A stretch of 64,000 bases of DNA. Origin: Brucella sp. BE17 (GTDB lineage Bacteria > Pseudomonadota > Alphaproteobacteria > Rhizobiales > Rhizobiaceae). The translations under genes were made by a program, and so were the position numbers. Location: assembly GCF_039545455.1 (NCBI RefSeq), contig NZ_CP154467.1, forward strand, positions 620,001-684,000, given 5' to 3'. The notes beneath the pieces were generated by a model, which worked only from the letters and a program-made list of their open reading frames with translations, was not told the origin of the DNA and did not search any database. Positions 28,818 through 38,815 of the stretch are shown piece after piece; position 1 is the first letter of the stretch, and each line of letters starts with the position of its first letter.

Positions 28818-29930
28818 TCAGGTGTCGCCTGTCTGCTTTTTTCTAGCCTGTTCATTGCCCTTTTCGTTGCCAATGCGTGTCAAATCGCCAATGAAATCGC
28901 TGATACCGGGGCGTTTTTCCGAATTGAATGGAAAAGGGCGCACCACATCCATCGCGGCAATGCCGATCCGTGCTGTCATCAGGCCATTGACTACACCTTC
29001 GCCGAGTTTAGCCGAAAGGCGCGACGCGAGGCCCTGACCGACGAGCTGCTGAACAACGCTGTCACTCATGGCGAGTGTTCCGGTAACCGCGAGATGCGCC
29101 AGTACGCGCCGCATCAGCCTGATAAAGCCGAGCGTTCCCGGGCGTCCGCCATAAAGCTGCGATAGCCGTCTGATTAGTCGCGCCGCCTCGAAGATTACAT
29201 AAGCGATGTCGACAAGCGCACGCGGACTGATCGCCGTGACCAGGGATACTCGCTTGGAGGCATGCAGAATGAGCGCGCGCGCCTCACGGTCAAGCGCGCG
29301 CAGGATTTCGGTTTCTGCAAGCCTTATGAGATCGCGACCGTCAATGATGTCATTATCGACATCGGCCAGAAGTTTTCGCCCGCGTGCCGTTTCGGGTAGT
29401 GTAGCGGCAATCGCGCGCAGTTCATCCACGGCCTTGCGCGCTGCCGTCATGTCGTCATGCTCAGATGCATCGGCTGCGGCTTTTCGCAAATGCTGCACTG
29501 AGGCGAGGCGACGCAAGGCAAGCATTTCCCGGATGATGATGGCGATGAAGGCAACGAGTGCTACGAGTGCCACGCCAAGCGCCGTCCAGCCCAGCCAGCC
29601 CGCACGATTAAAAAGCGCACGGATCAGGTCTTCGGCCCATATGCCAATGGCAAAAGAGGCAAGAATACCGAGCGCCGATAGTAGTATGTTGCTCAATGAC
29701 CAGCCCGCGAACAGACCCTTGCGTTCAGGTGCTTCAAAAGCCGGTTCGAGAATTTCCAGCTCCGCCGCCTCATCGTCACTTAACGCAAAGACATCCGGCT
29801 CAGGGATTATTGTTTCAAGATTTGTGACAGCGCGCGGACGGCGTGCTGCCTCTTGCGCCGGTGCAGGTTGTTGTTCCTGCTTTCGGTCAATTTTAAAGGC
29901 TGCCGGTTTGCGTTTCTGCTCGTCATTCAT
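28818..29930 (-). CDS. TIGR01620/YcjF family membrane protein
   Basis: A 370-residue inner-membrane protein with a Pro/Arg-rich N-terminal tail, two membrane helices (about 95-120 and 125-148: LLSALGILASFAIGIW and WTALGVALVALVAFIAIII) and the DUF697-like domain. Homologues (YcjF in Escherichia coli) are always paired with the YcjX GTPase-like protein in a phage-shock or envelope-stress context. Here the ATG overlaps the ycjX stop by four bases, confirming the pair. Confidence 0.85.
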   Translation of the reverse strand: MNDEQKRKPAAFKIDRKQEQQPAPAQEAARRPRAVTNLETIIPEPDVFALSDDEAAELEILEPAFEAPERKGLFAGWSLSNILLSALGILASFAIGIWAEDLIRALFNRAGWLGWTALGVALVALVAFIAIIIREMLALRRLASVQHLRKAAADASEHDDMTAARKAVDELRAIAATLPETARGRKLLADVDNDIIDGRDLIRLAETEILRALDREARALILHASKRVSLVTAISPRALVDIAYVIFEAARLIRRLSQLYGGRPGTLGFIRLMRRVLAHLAVTGTLAMSDSVVQQLVGQGLASRLSAKLGEGVVNGLMTARIGIAAMDVVRPFPFNSEKRPGISDFIGDLTRIGNEKGNEQARKKQTGDT

Positions 29931-31387
29931 GCCAGACGATCTCCGATCAGGAACTGAAGCGCACGGTCGAGCCTGATATGCGGCAGCGAAAGGGTTATGC
30001 CCTCCGCGGTGCGCTCCAGACGTGGTGGACGAAAGCGGACAAAGCGAATTGGAGGATTATCGGGCGATGTTTTCTGCTCAAATATTACATTCGGATTTCT
30101 TGGTAAGTCTCCGGGAAATATAGCTGTTTCCGTTTCTCCGTCAAACAACTCACCATCGATGCGCTCGCCTTTCAGCGGTGTTCCCACAATCACCGGCAGG
30201 GTTTCCCCGCTTTGGGTGACGCTCGCTTCGCGGGTGGCGCGTACGGCGGCCATGGCCAGCACTTCGATGCCAGCACCTGAAAAGTCAGCGCGTTCAATGG
30301 CGCGCTCGACCAGACGTCTTACGATCACCTGCAAACGGTCGTGGCTTTCATGATGCAGATGGTCGGCCTTTGTAGCGGCCACCAGAATGCGACCGATACG
30401 GCGCTGAATGAGCCCCGTCAGGAGGTTGGAACTGCCCGGTCGGAAACATGAGAGAATATCGGTCAATGCGCGTTCCAGATCGTTGACCACGGCACCGCCT
30501 GCATTCATCGCCTGCATGGCGTCGATCAGTATGATCTGGCGGTCGAGGCGGGCGATATATTCACGGAAGAATGGTTTGACGACATGGGTCTTATAGGCCT
30601 CGTAACGCCGCTCCATCATCGCCGCCAACGTACCGGGGCGGATATCGTCTGGCGCAATGTTGGGCAGCGGCGCGAACGTCAGCGCTGGAGACCCCTCCAG
30701 ATCGCCGGGCATCAGGAAACGTCCGGGTGGCAAGGTGGAAAGGGCGCGCTCATCGGCCTTTCCGGCGCGCAGATAGGCGGTAAAGCTTTTTGCAAGACGC
30801 TGCGCCGTCAGTTCATCAGCTTTCCGCGACGCGTCAACGCTTGCTGCTTCCAAAAGCCATTGTTGCGCAAGATCCTTATGGGTTGGCTCATTGGCGAGCG
30901 CAAAGGAAGCGGCACTGAACTCGGTATAGGTTTTCCCAAGGAGGGGCAGGTCGAGAAGCCATTCGCCCGGATAATCAACAATATCGATGGAAATGCGTCC
31001 CGGCGAAAGCCAGCGCCCCCAGGCCGAAGCTGTTTCATATTCGATGGTGAGGCGCAATTGAGAAATGGCGCGGGTTGAATCGGGCCAGATATGGTCGTCG
31101 ATCAGCGCGGAAAGGTGTTCCTCATACTGAAAGCGCGGTACGGCATCGTCGGGTTGCGGCTCTAGAAAAGCGCGGGAAATACGCCCTGACTTATAAGCTT
31201 CGAACATCGGCAACCTGCCGCCATGCACGAGATTATGTACCAAAGCGGTGATGAAAACCGTTTTACCAGCGCGAGAAAGCCCGGTAACGCCAAGCCGCAG
31301 CGCGGGAGAAAAAAGTGCGGTCGCGCGATCCGCCAAAGTGTCGAGTGCGATCTTCGCCTCATCGCCGATACTTGTAAGCTTTGCCAA
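29927..31387 (-). CDS. YcjX/DUF463 family P-loop protein
   Basis: A 486-residue nucleotide-binding protein. The Walker A motif is GLSRAGKTVFITALVHNLVH (about 34-53). An IDIVDYPGEWLLDLPLL phrase (about 135) serves as Walker B/G3, and a VAATKADH motif (about 335) matches the G4 base-recognition loop. Structural work on homologues showed a GTPase-like fold acting with the YcjF-type partner, possibly in membrane stress response. Translation starts at TTG behind GAGGAT. It is the first gene of the two-gene unit. Confidence 0.87.
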   Translation of the reverse strand: MAKLTSIGDEAKIALDTLADRATALFSPALRLGVTGLSRAGKTVFITALVHNLVHGGRLPMFEAYKSGRISRAFLEPQPDDAVPRFQYEEHLSALIDDHIWPDSTRAISQLRLTIEYETASAWGRWLSPGRISIDIVDYPGEWLLDLPLLGKTYTEFSAASFALANEPTHKDLAQQWLLEAASVDASRKADELTAQRLAKSFTAYLRAGKADERALSTLPPGRFLMPGDLEGSPALTFAPLPNIAPDDIRPGTLAAMMERRYEAYKTHVVKPFFREYIARLDRQIILIDAMQAMNAGGAVVNDLERALTDILSCFRPGSSNLLTGLIQRRIGRILVAATKADHLHHESHDRLQVIVRRLVERAIERADFSGAGIEVLAMAAVRATREASVTQSGETLPVIVGTPLKGERIDGELFDGETETAIFPGDLPRNPNVIFEQKTSPDNPPIRFVRFRPPRLERTAEGITLSLPHIRLDRALQFLIGDRLA

Positions 31388-31475
31388 TGATATCCTCGCC
31401 GGATTTAAAGCTGCATGTGCCTATAGATAGGGGGGGCGGGTCTGGCTTGGCAAGAATTCTTGTGTTTATTTCCTT

Positions 31476-31973
31476 TTACGGCAAAGGGAAACTTTTTAGA
31501 ACACAACTGCCGAACGCAACTTCGTTAAGTGGTCCATCAACGGAAATTGTGGCAAGCCCGGCAGTTGGAAACCCCGTATGCAAGTGTTGCAGGCTCTGCC
31601 CATCGCCACGGTCGCAAAGCCTTAGCGCAAGATCTTCGATACTTGGATTATGGCCCACAAGCATGAGATCGTTTACATCGCCATGCGCGTGGATTGCAGT
31701 CAGATAATCGCGGGTGCCACCACTATATATGGTGTCATCGACAATTGTTTCGATTTCTACGCCGAGCCTCTCCAAAAGGCCGTAAGCAGTTTCACGCGTG
31801 CGTCTTGAGCCGGAAAGTACCACACGTTTCGGTAATGAACCGACGGCGCGCATGGCAATTGCCAGCGCATCAAGGGATTTATGCCCTTCATCGTCAAGTG
31901 GGCGATCATAATCCGTCATTGCGGGCTTTGCCCTTACGGCTTTTGCGTGGCGCAGGAGAAAAATTTGGCTCAT
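31476..31973 (-). CDS. SixA-type histidine phosphatase family protein
   Basis: A 165-residue phosphoglycerate-mutase-like phosphatase with the catalytic RHAK motif (residues 8-11), SGSRRTRETA near residue 55 and the second histidine in LVGHNPSIEDLAL (about 105). SixA dephosphorylates histidine-containing phosphotransfer proteins such as ArcB, or nitrogen-PTS proteins. In this organism the target is not known. The start MSQIFLLRHAK at 31973 is chosen over upstream in-frame ATGs because homologues begin there. Confidence 0.82.
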   Translation of the reverse strand: MSQIFLLRHAKAVRAKPAMTDYDRPLDDEGHKSLDALAIAMRAVGSLPKRVVLSGSRRTRETAYGLLERLGVEIETIVDDTIYSGGTRDYLTAIHAHGDVNDLMLVGHNPSIEDLALRLCDRGDGQSLQHLHTGFPTAGLATISVDGPLNEVAFGSCVLKSFPLP

Positions 31974-32338
31974 ATGCATCGGTTCCGTTATTAGACAGTG
32001 AAGGATTAACCGCATTATCGGCGATTTTCGCAAGATCTAAGGCGTAACCCGGTATTCTTTTCAGCAGTAATGCACCCCTTAAACAACCATAATCCGACGA
32101 TCTTAATCGCTAATGCTGAAACAATGTTTCCGGTTGTCAACCGTTTTCATACTGCTGTGCCGTTTAAGCTCAATTATACGCAATATTTATTCGTTCTATC
32201 GGTATTGCATAAAATTTCATCAGAGTTGGACGAAATTTGAGCGCAAAAAAAGAGTGGGTGATGATTGTTTGATGTTGTGTCTATCGACCGTTGCAATTAT
32301 ATAACCGCACACGTCTCCTAGATGTGGGGTGATTCAGA
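31974..32338. other. Intergenic region between sixA and dksA
   Basis: A 365-base, AT-rich divergent promoter region. The dksA ribosome-binding site is GGGGTG at about 32326-32331. No RNA gene, repeat or protein-coding signal was recognised. Confidence 0.5.
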
Positions 32339-32755
32339 ATGAGTGAATTGATTAACCTTGACTATAGGCCCACTGAAGACGAACCGTTCATGAATGAGCG
32401 GCAGAAGTCTTACTTCCGTGCGAAACTGGTCGCATGGAGAAATGATATCTTGCGCGAAGCACGCGAAACGCTTGATGCTTTGCAGCAGGAAAATGCAAAT
32501 CATCCCGACTTGGCGGACAGGGCTTCCTCCGAAACGGACCGTGCGATCGAGCTTCGTGCCCGAGACAGGCAACGCAAGCTGATTTCAAAGATCGACTCGG
32601 CTCTCACCCGGATCGATGAAGGAACGTATGGTTTTTGCGAAGAAACCGGCGAGCCGATCAGCCTGAAGCGTCTTGATGCGCGCCCGATAGCTACATTGTC
32701 CATTGAGGCACAGGAGCGCCACGAACGCCGGGAAAAAGTGTATCGCGACGATTAG
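32339..32755 (+). CDS. dksA: DksA-type RNA polymerase-binding regulator, non-zinc variant
   Basis: A 138-residue DksA homologue that binds the RNA polymerase secondary channel and, with ppGpp, adjusts rRNA and amino-acid gene transcription. The coiled-coil tip DxxDxA-type region is near LADRASSETDRAIEL. The C-terminal zinc-finger-like segment YGFCEETGEPI...LSIEAQERHE has Cys, Thr, Ser and Ala at the four positions where the classical protein has four cysteines. This CTSA type was described for Rhodobacter and works without zinc. The gene is monocistronic, with a strong terminator downstream. Confidence 0.9.
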   Translation: MSELINLDYRPTEDEPFMNERQKSYFRAKLVAWRNDILREARETLDALQQENANHPDLADRASSETDRAIELRARDRQRKLISKIDSALTRIDEGTYGFCEETGEPISLKRLDARPIATLSIEAQERHERREKVYRDD

Positions 32756-32881
32756 GACGCCGTGCGACACATCCCGTCCGACGCATAAGCGACGTATCTC
32801 ATCTGTTGGATCTATGTGTCGTAATTTCCAAAAATCGTAATTGATTTTCGGGCTGGTTCCTTAGTAGTTACGGATAAATTT

Positions 32882-32911
32882 AAAAAGGCTGCGGATAACC
32901 GCAGCCTTTTT
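32882..32911. terminator. Bidirectional terminator between dksA and the FliO-like gene
   Basis: Perfect arms AAAAAGGCTGCGG (32882-32894) and CCGCAGCCTTTTT (32899-32911) surround a 4-base loop, between two convergent genes. Confidence 0.9.
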
Positions 32912-32933
32912 CTTTATCCGGGTGAGACGCGCC

Positions 32934-34352
32934 TTAACGCGTCTCTTTCGGTGACAATTCACCCAGAAGCTTTTCCATTTCGCTCTCGATGTCATCCGAG
33001 GGTGTTTCATCCGCTGCTGAAATATCGAGCGAACTCAGCAGTTCGTGCTCAAACGAGTCCAACGTAAACTCTGGCTCAGACGAGGATGCTTCCGGGTTGT
33101 CTACAATGATATCGCCAGCAAGGTCGGCTGCAATCGCCTCGTGCAGCGCATCGTCGAGATCGTTCAGCTCATCATCTGTGTCGTCAGAGACCGATGCCGC
33201 CTTTGTGTGCAAAGAGGGGCGTAGCATCTCTGGTTCGGCATGTTGAGAATTGGTGGAAATGTTGAACTCGGGCAGGTCTGATACAGCTTGCGTTCGCGGA
33301 GAGGTTGTCGGCATCTCAGGTTCAATGCGTGTGGAACTAGCGGAAACGTCCAGTTCTGGTGTGACAGGTACAGAAACCTGAGGCGCAGCTGTTGTTTCAG
33401 TGGAGGGTTTTGCCGCAGCAAAATCGTCACGTTCAGGCACCACGTTGCCGAGAGCAGAAGAAGCGCTAGTTGATGCTGCGGAACTCGCTGCTGTCGCTGC
33501 GGCGGCGGCCGAAGTAGAGCTGAGAACGCCGCGCGAAACCTGACCCAAAGGATAGGCTGGATGCAAGCGGGCGGATGACTGCGCCGAGGTCTGTGGAGGA
33601 GGCGATGGCAGAACAGTGCGCGGTTGGGGCGGGTAGTTGGTGACAGAACGCGGCGTCTGATCTTTTGCCTGCTCCGTAGGGCGGACAGGGGCGGGCGACG
33701 GCCGTGCTTGATGGACAGGCGGTTGCTGTTTGGGTGCGACGACAGAAGGCTGTTCCGGGGCGTGAACTGGAACGCGAGCTGGAGCCTGAACTGGGGCCTG
33801 AACTGGGGATTGTGGCATTGCCGGCTGAGTTGCAGCTACTACGGTTGGCTCATCTTCAATCGGTTTAGGCGAACGGTCGATCGGCGTTTCGATTGCTGAA
33901 TTGACTTCAATAGCTTGGTCCTGCTCAGCAGGATTTGCCTGCGCCAGCGCCGGACGCTGTTTGCTATCCCCGGCAATCCCGGCCTCATGCTGGCGGAAGC
34001 GTTCGATATGTTCAGGTTCGATGCGTCTGGTATCGACGCGGGCACGCGCGCGCGTCTCCTTGACGATATTCTGTTCAACAACGACGTCGGTCGGGCCGCC
34101 GATCAAAAGCAGATGTTCCACATCGTCGCGCCGGATCAAGACCAGCTTGCGGCGGCCATCAACTGCTGCCGCATCCATAACAGACAGGCGCGGTTGACGC
34201 GTCCGTCCGCCCGAAACGAACGTTCTGCCGCTCAAACGGCGGATCAGCCTGATAACAACGACAATGAAGACGAGAATTATCGCAAATATAAATACAAAGC
34301 CGACAATATTAGCTCCGCCTTCTCCAATGATGCCGCTTAGCCATTCCTTCAT
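32934..34352 (-). CDS. FliO-like membrane protein with long proline/serine-rich tail
   Basis: A 472-residue protein. One N-terminal membrane helix (about 14-38) is followed by a small domain (about 50-100) with VDGRRKLVLIRRDDVEHLLLI and GGPTDVVVEQNI, as in FliO-type flagellar export proteins. The remaining 370 residues are low-complexity: Pro/Gln/Val-rich (150-270), Ala/Ser-rich (275-310), then two similar acidic units with TRIEPEM and QHAEPEM, and an acidic C-terminal helix. No flagellar genes are nearby. It is divergent from cckA with 415 bases between. The family link is clear at the N-terminus; the role of the tail is unknown. Confidence 0.72.
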   Translation of the reverse strand: MKEWLSGIIGEGGANIVGFVFIFAIILVFIVVVIRLIRRLSGRTFVSGGRTRQPRLSVMDAAAVDGRRKLVLIRRDDVEHLLLIGGPTDVVVEQNIVKETRARARVDTRRIEPEHIERFRQHEAGIAGDSKQRPALAQANPAEQDQAIEVNSAIETPIDRSPKPIEDEPTVVAATQPAMPQSPVQAPVQAPARVPVHAPEQPSVVAPKQQPPVHQARPSPAPVRPTEQAKDQTPRSVTNYPPQPRTVLPSPPPQTSAQSSARLHPAYPLGQVSRGVLSSTSAAAAATAASSAASTSASSALGNVVPERDDFAAAKPSTETTAAPQVSVPVTPELDVSASSTRIEPEMPTTSPRTQAVSDLPEFNISTNSQHAEPEMLRPSLHTKAASVSDDTDDELNDLDDALHEAIAADLAGDIIVDNPEASSSEPEFTLDSFEHELLSSLDISAADETPSDDIESEMEKLLGELSPKETR

Positions 34353-34767
34353 GCGGATATCCTCTTGAACTCGAAAATTTCAAAACCTGTACACCAAGTC
34401 GTTGAACAGTATGACTTGCGCTTTGTGGTAACACTAATTCAATTTACGAAACTTGGAAATATTTCCTCAAGATACACAAAAATCGTGAAAGCCAGTCAAA
34501 TTAGTGAAAAAGGTATGGTTCCACGAGAGTTTTGCGTTCAAACGCTTGTACTGTTTGCCGATTAACGCATTCTCCGAATCGGATATATCCTTTGTCGATG
34601 CATTTTTTTCGTAGCGCCTTTGCGTGATATGAGGCAAATCGGCCAAGGGCAGGGACAGGACGAAATTGACGGATGCGTGGAAAATTCACTTTGCTGGATG
34701 AAAACTGCAGCGTTTTGGCGAAAGTTTGCGTAACAAGGCTGGGTAACAGGAAAGGGGGGTGGGCCTG
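34353..34767. other. Intergenic region upstream of cckA
   Basis: This 415-base divergent region contains the promoters of cckA and the FliO-like gene. The cckA ribosome-binding site is the G-rich run AAAGGGGGG at 34751-34759. I found no full CtrA site and no other structured element. Confidence 0.45.
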
Positions 34768-37353
34768 ATGTCCAGACCGACGGACAATACATATCCCAAA
34801 CCGCTCGTCGCGCCAAAGCGCAGTTCCGGTGGTGCCGTGCGCCTGCTCCTTGTCGGCATTGTGATGACTGTGCTTGCAATTGCTTATTTCCTGTTTCGCG
34901 ACCGGCTGGGTGAACAGTTCGCGCTTGTGCTCATGGGGCTCTTGTCCATGGTCGGCGTTTTTTATCTGCTGGGCGCAGCCAGCGGTCTCATCCAGTTCAG
35001 CCAGCGCAAGACCGGACAGGATCTGGCGCAATCCTTTATGGATTCGCAACCCGAAGGTACGGTTATTTCTGATGCACGCGGCCATATCGTCTATGCCAAT
35101 CAATCCTATGCCAGGATGACCGGCATCGCCGACGCTGACGGTGTACGCTCGCTTGATCATGTGTTGACCGCTCAACCGGATGCTTCCGATGCAATCTACC
35201 GGCTGACCAACGCGGTTCGCGATGGGCTTTCTGGGCAGGAAGAAATACGGCTTTCGAGCGGTCTGGCCAATAGTGTCGCAAGTGAAGGGCATGGCGCGCG
35301 TCTCCCAGTCTGGTATCGTATCAAGGCGCGTCCGATCGATGCCGGTCCCGATTACAAAGGCCCGCTTGCGGCATGGCAGATCGCCGATATTTCCGATGAG
35401 CGCGCCGAGCAGGAGCGTTTTTTTCAGGAATTGCAGGAGGCGATCAACCATCTCGATCACGCGCCTGCCGGTTTCTTTTCCTCCGATGCCACTGGCCGCA
35501 TTATCTATCTGAACGCCACTCTGGCGGAATGGCTGGGTGTGGACCTAACGACGTTTACGCCGGGTTCCATAGCACTTCATGAAATCGTGGCTGGTAGCGG
35601 CATGGCGCTCATCAACGCAGTCAAGCCCGAACCCGGCAGCAGCCGCAATACGGTCATCGATCTTGATCTCATCAAACGCAATGGCCAGAGCCTAGCTGTG
35701 CGGTTTTATCACCGGGTTCAGGTGACGCGTGATGGAACGCGTGGCACCACTCGCACCATCGTGCTCGACCGGGCGGAGGGAGATGCATCTTCGGCGGCAC
35801 TGCGGTCGGCAGAAGTGCGGTTTACTCGTTTTTTCAATTCCGCCCCCATGGCCATCGCCGCAGTCGACGCCCACGGCCAGACCTTGCGCACCAATGCGCG
35901 GTTTCTCGATATTTTCTCGACCGTCGTTGACAGGGATTCGGTCGATCATCGCATCAAGCTCGAAAATATTGTGCATGAGCGTGATCGCGAGCGGTTCAAC
36001 AAGGCGCTTGCGGCAGCTTTTGCCGGACAGGCGAGTATTTCGCCCGTCGATACAGTCCTGCCTGGCAACGAGGAGCGTCATATCCGCTTTTATATGAGCC
36101 CGGTGACTGATCTTGGTGGCGAGGCACCCGAAGAGGCGGCGATCATCTCCGCCGTCGAGACGACAGAACAAAAGACGCTGGAAAACCAGATGGCGCAAAG
36201 TCAGAAAATGCAGGCGGTCGGCCAGCTTGCAGGTGGTATCGCGCATGACTTCAACAATGTGCTGACGGCGATCATCATGTCGTCTGACCTGCTTTTGACC
36301 AATCACCGCGCGTCGGATCCTTCTTTCCCCGACATTATGAATATTAAGCAGAATGCCAACCGGGCTGCTTCGTTGGTGCGCCAGCTTCTGGCTTTTTCGC
36401 GCCGCCAGACCTTGCGGCCGGAAGTCTTGGACCTTACCGACGTGCTTGCCGATCTTCGCATGCTTCTGGCGCGTCTCGTCGGCAAGGATATCGAACTCAA
36501 GATCGATCATGGTCGCGATCTGTGGCCGGTCAAGGCCGATCTTGGCCAGTTCGAACAGGTGGCCGTCAATCTCGCAGTCAATGCGCGCGATGCAATGCCC
36601 GATGGTGGTGCGATCACGTTGCGCACCCGTAATGTGCCTGTGGCGGAAGCTGCAAAGCTCAATTACCACGAATTGCCGGAAGCCGATTACGTGGTTTTCG
36701 AGGTCGAGGATACCGGCACCGGAATTCCAGCCGATGTGCTCGAAAAGATTTTCGAACCCTTTTTCACCACCAAGGAAGTCGGCAAGGGCACGGGCCTTGG
36801 CCTGTCTATGGTCTATGGCATCATCAAGCAAACCGGTGGTTATATCTATTGCGACTCTGAAGTGGGTAAGGGAACGACGTTCAAGATTTTCCTGCCGCGT
36901 CATGTCGTAGAAAAAAGCGCCGCCGACGCGCCGCTGTCTATCAAAGAGAAAAAGCCTGAAAAGGCAGTGGATTTGTCGGGGTCGGCAACGGTGCTGCTGG
37001 TCGAGGACGAGGATGCGGTGCGCATGGGTGGCGTGCGCGCGCTCCAGTCGCGCGGTTACACGGTCCACGAGGCGGCCTCCGGTGTGGAAGCGCTCGAAAT
37101 CCTCGAAGAACTGAATGGTGCGGTCGATATCGTGGTATCGGATGTGGTCATGCCTGAAATGGACGGACCCACCCTGCTGCGCGAGTTGCGCAAGACATAC
37201 CCCGATATAAAATTCGTCTTCGTTTCCGGCTACGCGGAAGACGCTTTTGCCCGCAATCTTCCGGCTGATGCGAAGTTCGGCTTCCTGCCAAAACCTTTCT
37301 CACTCAAGCAGTTGGCGACTACAGTTAAGGAAATGCTGGAGAAAGAAGATTGA
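34768..37353 (+). CDS. cckA: Cell-cycle hybrid histidine kinase CckA
   Basis: The 861-residue hybrid kinase/phosphatase that feeds ChpT and controls CtrA and CpdR in alphaproteobacterial cell-cycle regulation. Two membrane helices lie near 26-44 and 52-72. At least three PAS-like domains occupy about 95-470. The HisKA phosphoacceptor is in [14 protein letters not shown] (about 489-502). The HATPase has N-box [11 protein letters not shown]1 DTGTGIP and G2 [10 protein letters not shown]. The C-terminal receiver (about 740-860) has the acidic pocket EDED, the phospho-Asp in [12 protein letters not shown], and the Lys of LPKPFS. The start at 34768 is set by the strong ribosome-binding site. A flavoprotein gene follows 18 bases later. 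Confidence 0.94.
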   Translation: MSRPTDNTYPKPLVAPKRSSGGAVRLLLVGIVMTVLAIAYFLFRDRLGEQFALVLMGLLSMVGVFYLLGAASGLIQFSQRKTGQDLAQSFMDSQPEGTVISDARGHIVYANQSYARMTGIADADGVRSLDHVLTAQPDASDAIYRLTNAVRDGLSGQEEIRLSSGLANSVASEGHGARLPVWYRIKARPIDAGPDYKGPLAAWQIADISDERAEQERFFQELQEAINHLDHAPAGFFSSDATGRIIYLNATLAEWLGVDLTTFTPGSIALHEIVAGSGMALINAVKPEPGSSRNTVIDLDLIKRNGQSLAVRFYHRVQVTRDGTRGTTRTIVLDRAEGDASSAALRSAEVRFTRFFNSAPMAIAAVDAHGQTLRTNARFLDIFSTVVDRDSVDHRIKLENIVHERDRERFNKALAAAFAGQASISPVDTVLPGNEERHIRFYMSPVTDLGGEAPEEAAIISAVETTEQKTLENQMAQSQKMQAVGQLAGGIAHDFNNVLTAIIMSSDLLLTNHRASDPSFPDIMNIKQNANRAASLVRQLLAFSRRQTLRPEVLDLTDVLADLRMLLARLVGKDIELKIDHGRDLWPVKADLGQFEQVAVNLAVNARDAMPDGGAITLRTRNVPVAEAAKLNYHELPEADYVVFEVEDTGTGIPADVLEKIFEPFFTTKEVGKGTGLGLSMVYGIIKQTGGYIYCDSEVGKGTTFKIFLPRHVVEKSAADAPLSIKEKKPEKAVDLSGSATVLLVEDEDAVRMGGVRALQSRGYTVHEAASGVEALEILEELNGAVDIVVSDVVMPEMDGPTLLRELRKTYPDIKFVFVSGYAEDAFARNLPADAKFGFLPKPFSLKQLATTVKEMLEKED

Positions 37354-37371
37354 TGTACTGGCCAAGTCTGA

Positions 37372-38574
37372 ATGCGCATGACTAGGCGGCATGTCGCGAT
37401 TTTTGGCGGTGGCCCGGCTGGACTTATGGCGGCAGAAAGGCTTTCGCAATTGGGCTATGCCGTAACGGTTTACGAGCAGATGCCGACAGTCGGTCGAAAA
37501 TTTCTACTCGCTGGTAAATCGGGACTGAACATCACCCATGCGGAGGATTTTTCGGCCTTTTCCGCACGGTTTGGTGGTGCTTCGGAGCGGCTTAGCGCGG
37601 CGCTGACAAAATTCGGGCCGAGCGACCTGCGCGCGTGGGCGGACGAGCTGGGTGCGGAAACTTTTATTGGTTCGTCTGGCCGTGTGTTTCCAAAAGCCAT
37701 GAAAGCCTCACCGCTCCTGCGTGCATGGCTGCGCAGGTTGGAAGCGCAGGGCGTGCAAATATTGACCCGTCACCGTTGGACTGGCTTTGACGGCGGAAAA
37801 CCAGCTGTCGATACGCCGATGGGTCGGCAGTCAGTTGATTGCGACGCCGCACTTTTCGCCTTCGGTGGCGCAAGCTGGCCGAAACTCGGCTCGGATGGCC
37901 ATTGGGTGAAATCCTTTTCTGAACAGGGGATCGTGATCAGTCCCTTGCGTCCGGCCAATTGTGGTTTCGATATCGAATGGAGTGACTATTTCAAATCGCG
38001 ATTTGCGGGTGATCCTGTGCGGTCTGTAACGGTAAAGAGTGGTGCAGGCATCACACAAGGCGAGTTCGTCATCAGCGCATACGGCGTGGAAGGCAGTCTT
38101 ATTTACGCACATTCATCCGCATTGCGTGATGCGTTGACGTCGAGCGGGCGCGCTGATCTTGTGCTGGATCTTGTGCCGGGCCGCAGTCTTGAACAGCTCG
38201 AAACAGATCTGGCTCGGCAGGCGTCCAAATCGAGCTTTGCCAATTTGCTGCGCAAAGGAGCGGGACTTACGGGAGTGAAAGCGGCGTTGGTGAGCGAAGT
38301 CTTGCGTGTGAAAGACCCCGCACGGCTTGCCCAGGCGATCAAGGGCTTGAAAATTCCGCTCCTGCGCCCACGGCCAATTGAAGAGGCGATATCGAGCGCC
38401 GGGGGTATATCGTGGCATGAAATCGACGAAAACTGGATGCTGCGCAAGCGACCCGGCGTCTTTGTTGCCGGTGAAATGATCGATTGGGAAGCGCCAACTG
38501 GTGGTTATCTACTCACTGCATGTTTTGCTACAGGTCGATGCTCTGCCGATGGAATAAATATTTATTTACAATAG
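37372..38574 (+). CDS. TIGR03862/HI0933-type flavoprotein (BaiN-like)
   Basis: A 400-residue FAD-binding protein with the dinucleotide-binding motif IFGGGPAGLMAAERL (about 8-22), the family motif GRKFLLAGKSGLNITH (about 41-56) and a C-terminal FAD contact in GEMIDWEAPTGGYLLTACFATG. HI0933-like proteins are predicted reductases; one relative, BaiN, was implicated in bile acid metabolism, but the physiological role here is unknown. It lies 18 bases after cckA and may be co-transcribed. It is the last core gene before the accessory segment. Confidence 0.85.
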   Translation: MRMTRRHVAIFGGGPAGLMAAERLSQLGYAVTVYEQMPTVGRKFLLAGKSGLNITHAEDFSAFSARFGGASERLSAALTKFGPSDLRAWADELGAETFIGSSGRVFPKAMKASPLLRAWLRRLEAQGVQILTRHRWTGFDGGKPAVDTPMGRQSVDCDAALFAFGGASWPKLGSDGHWVKSFSEQGIVISPLRPANCGFDIEWSDYFKSRFAGDPVRSVTVKSGAGITQGEFVISAYGVEGSLIYAHSSALRDALTSSGRADLVLDLVPGRSLEQLETDLARQASKSSFANLLRKGAGLTGVKAALVSEVLRVKDPARLAQAIKGLKIPLLRPRPIEEAISSAGGISWHEIDENWMLRKRPGVFVAGEMIDWEAPTGGYLLTACFATGRCSADGINIYLQ

Positions 38575-38608
38575 CTTATTATTTTTTATTAATGTCTTTA
38601 AATGTATA

Positions 38609-38649
38609 TTGGTCTACGACCAACAAGCGGGGGCAAGCGCAGCGCTTGC
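38609..38649. repeat. Two adjacent palindromes at the left edge of the accessory segment
   Basis: TTGGTC-TAC-GACCAA (38609-38623) is followed 9 bases later by GCAAGCGC-A-GCGCTTGC (38633-38649). Both are perfect inverted repeats, just downstream of an AT-rich run (38570-38608) that ends the flavoprotein gene. They may form a terminator-like structure or mark a recombination point; there is no T run. Confidence 0.55.
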
Positions 38650-38815
38650 GTTCTCTTTTCCAAACATCGGCGCGGTACGGCGAGCATTGAGTGCTTTGAG
38701 AGCGGCTCGAGCCGCAGCGATAACGCCAATTCTGTTTGGCTCAAAGCTTGACTAACTGCTTGCCTCGTTATGGCGAACGCTTCGCCCCAAATATTCCACC
38801 GCTGATCGTTAAGCG

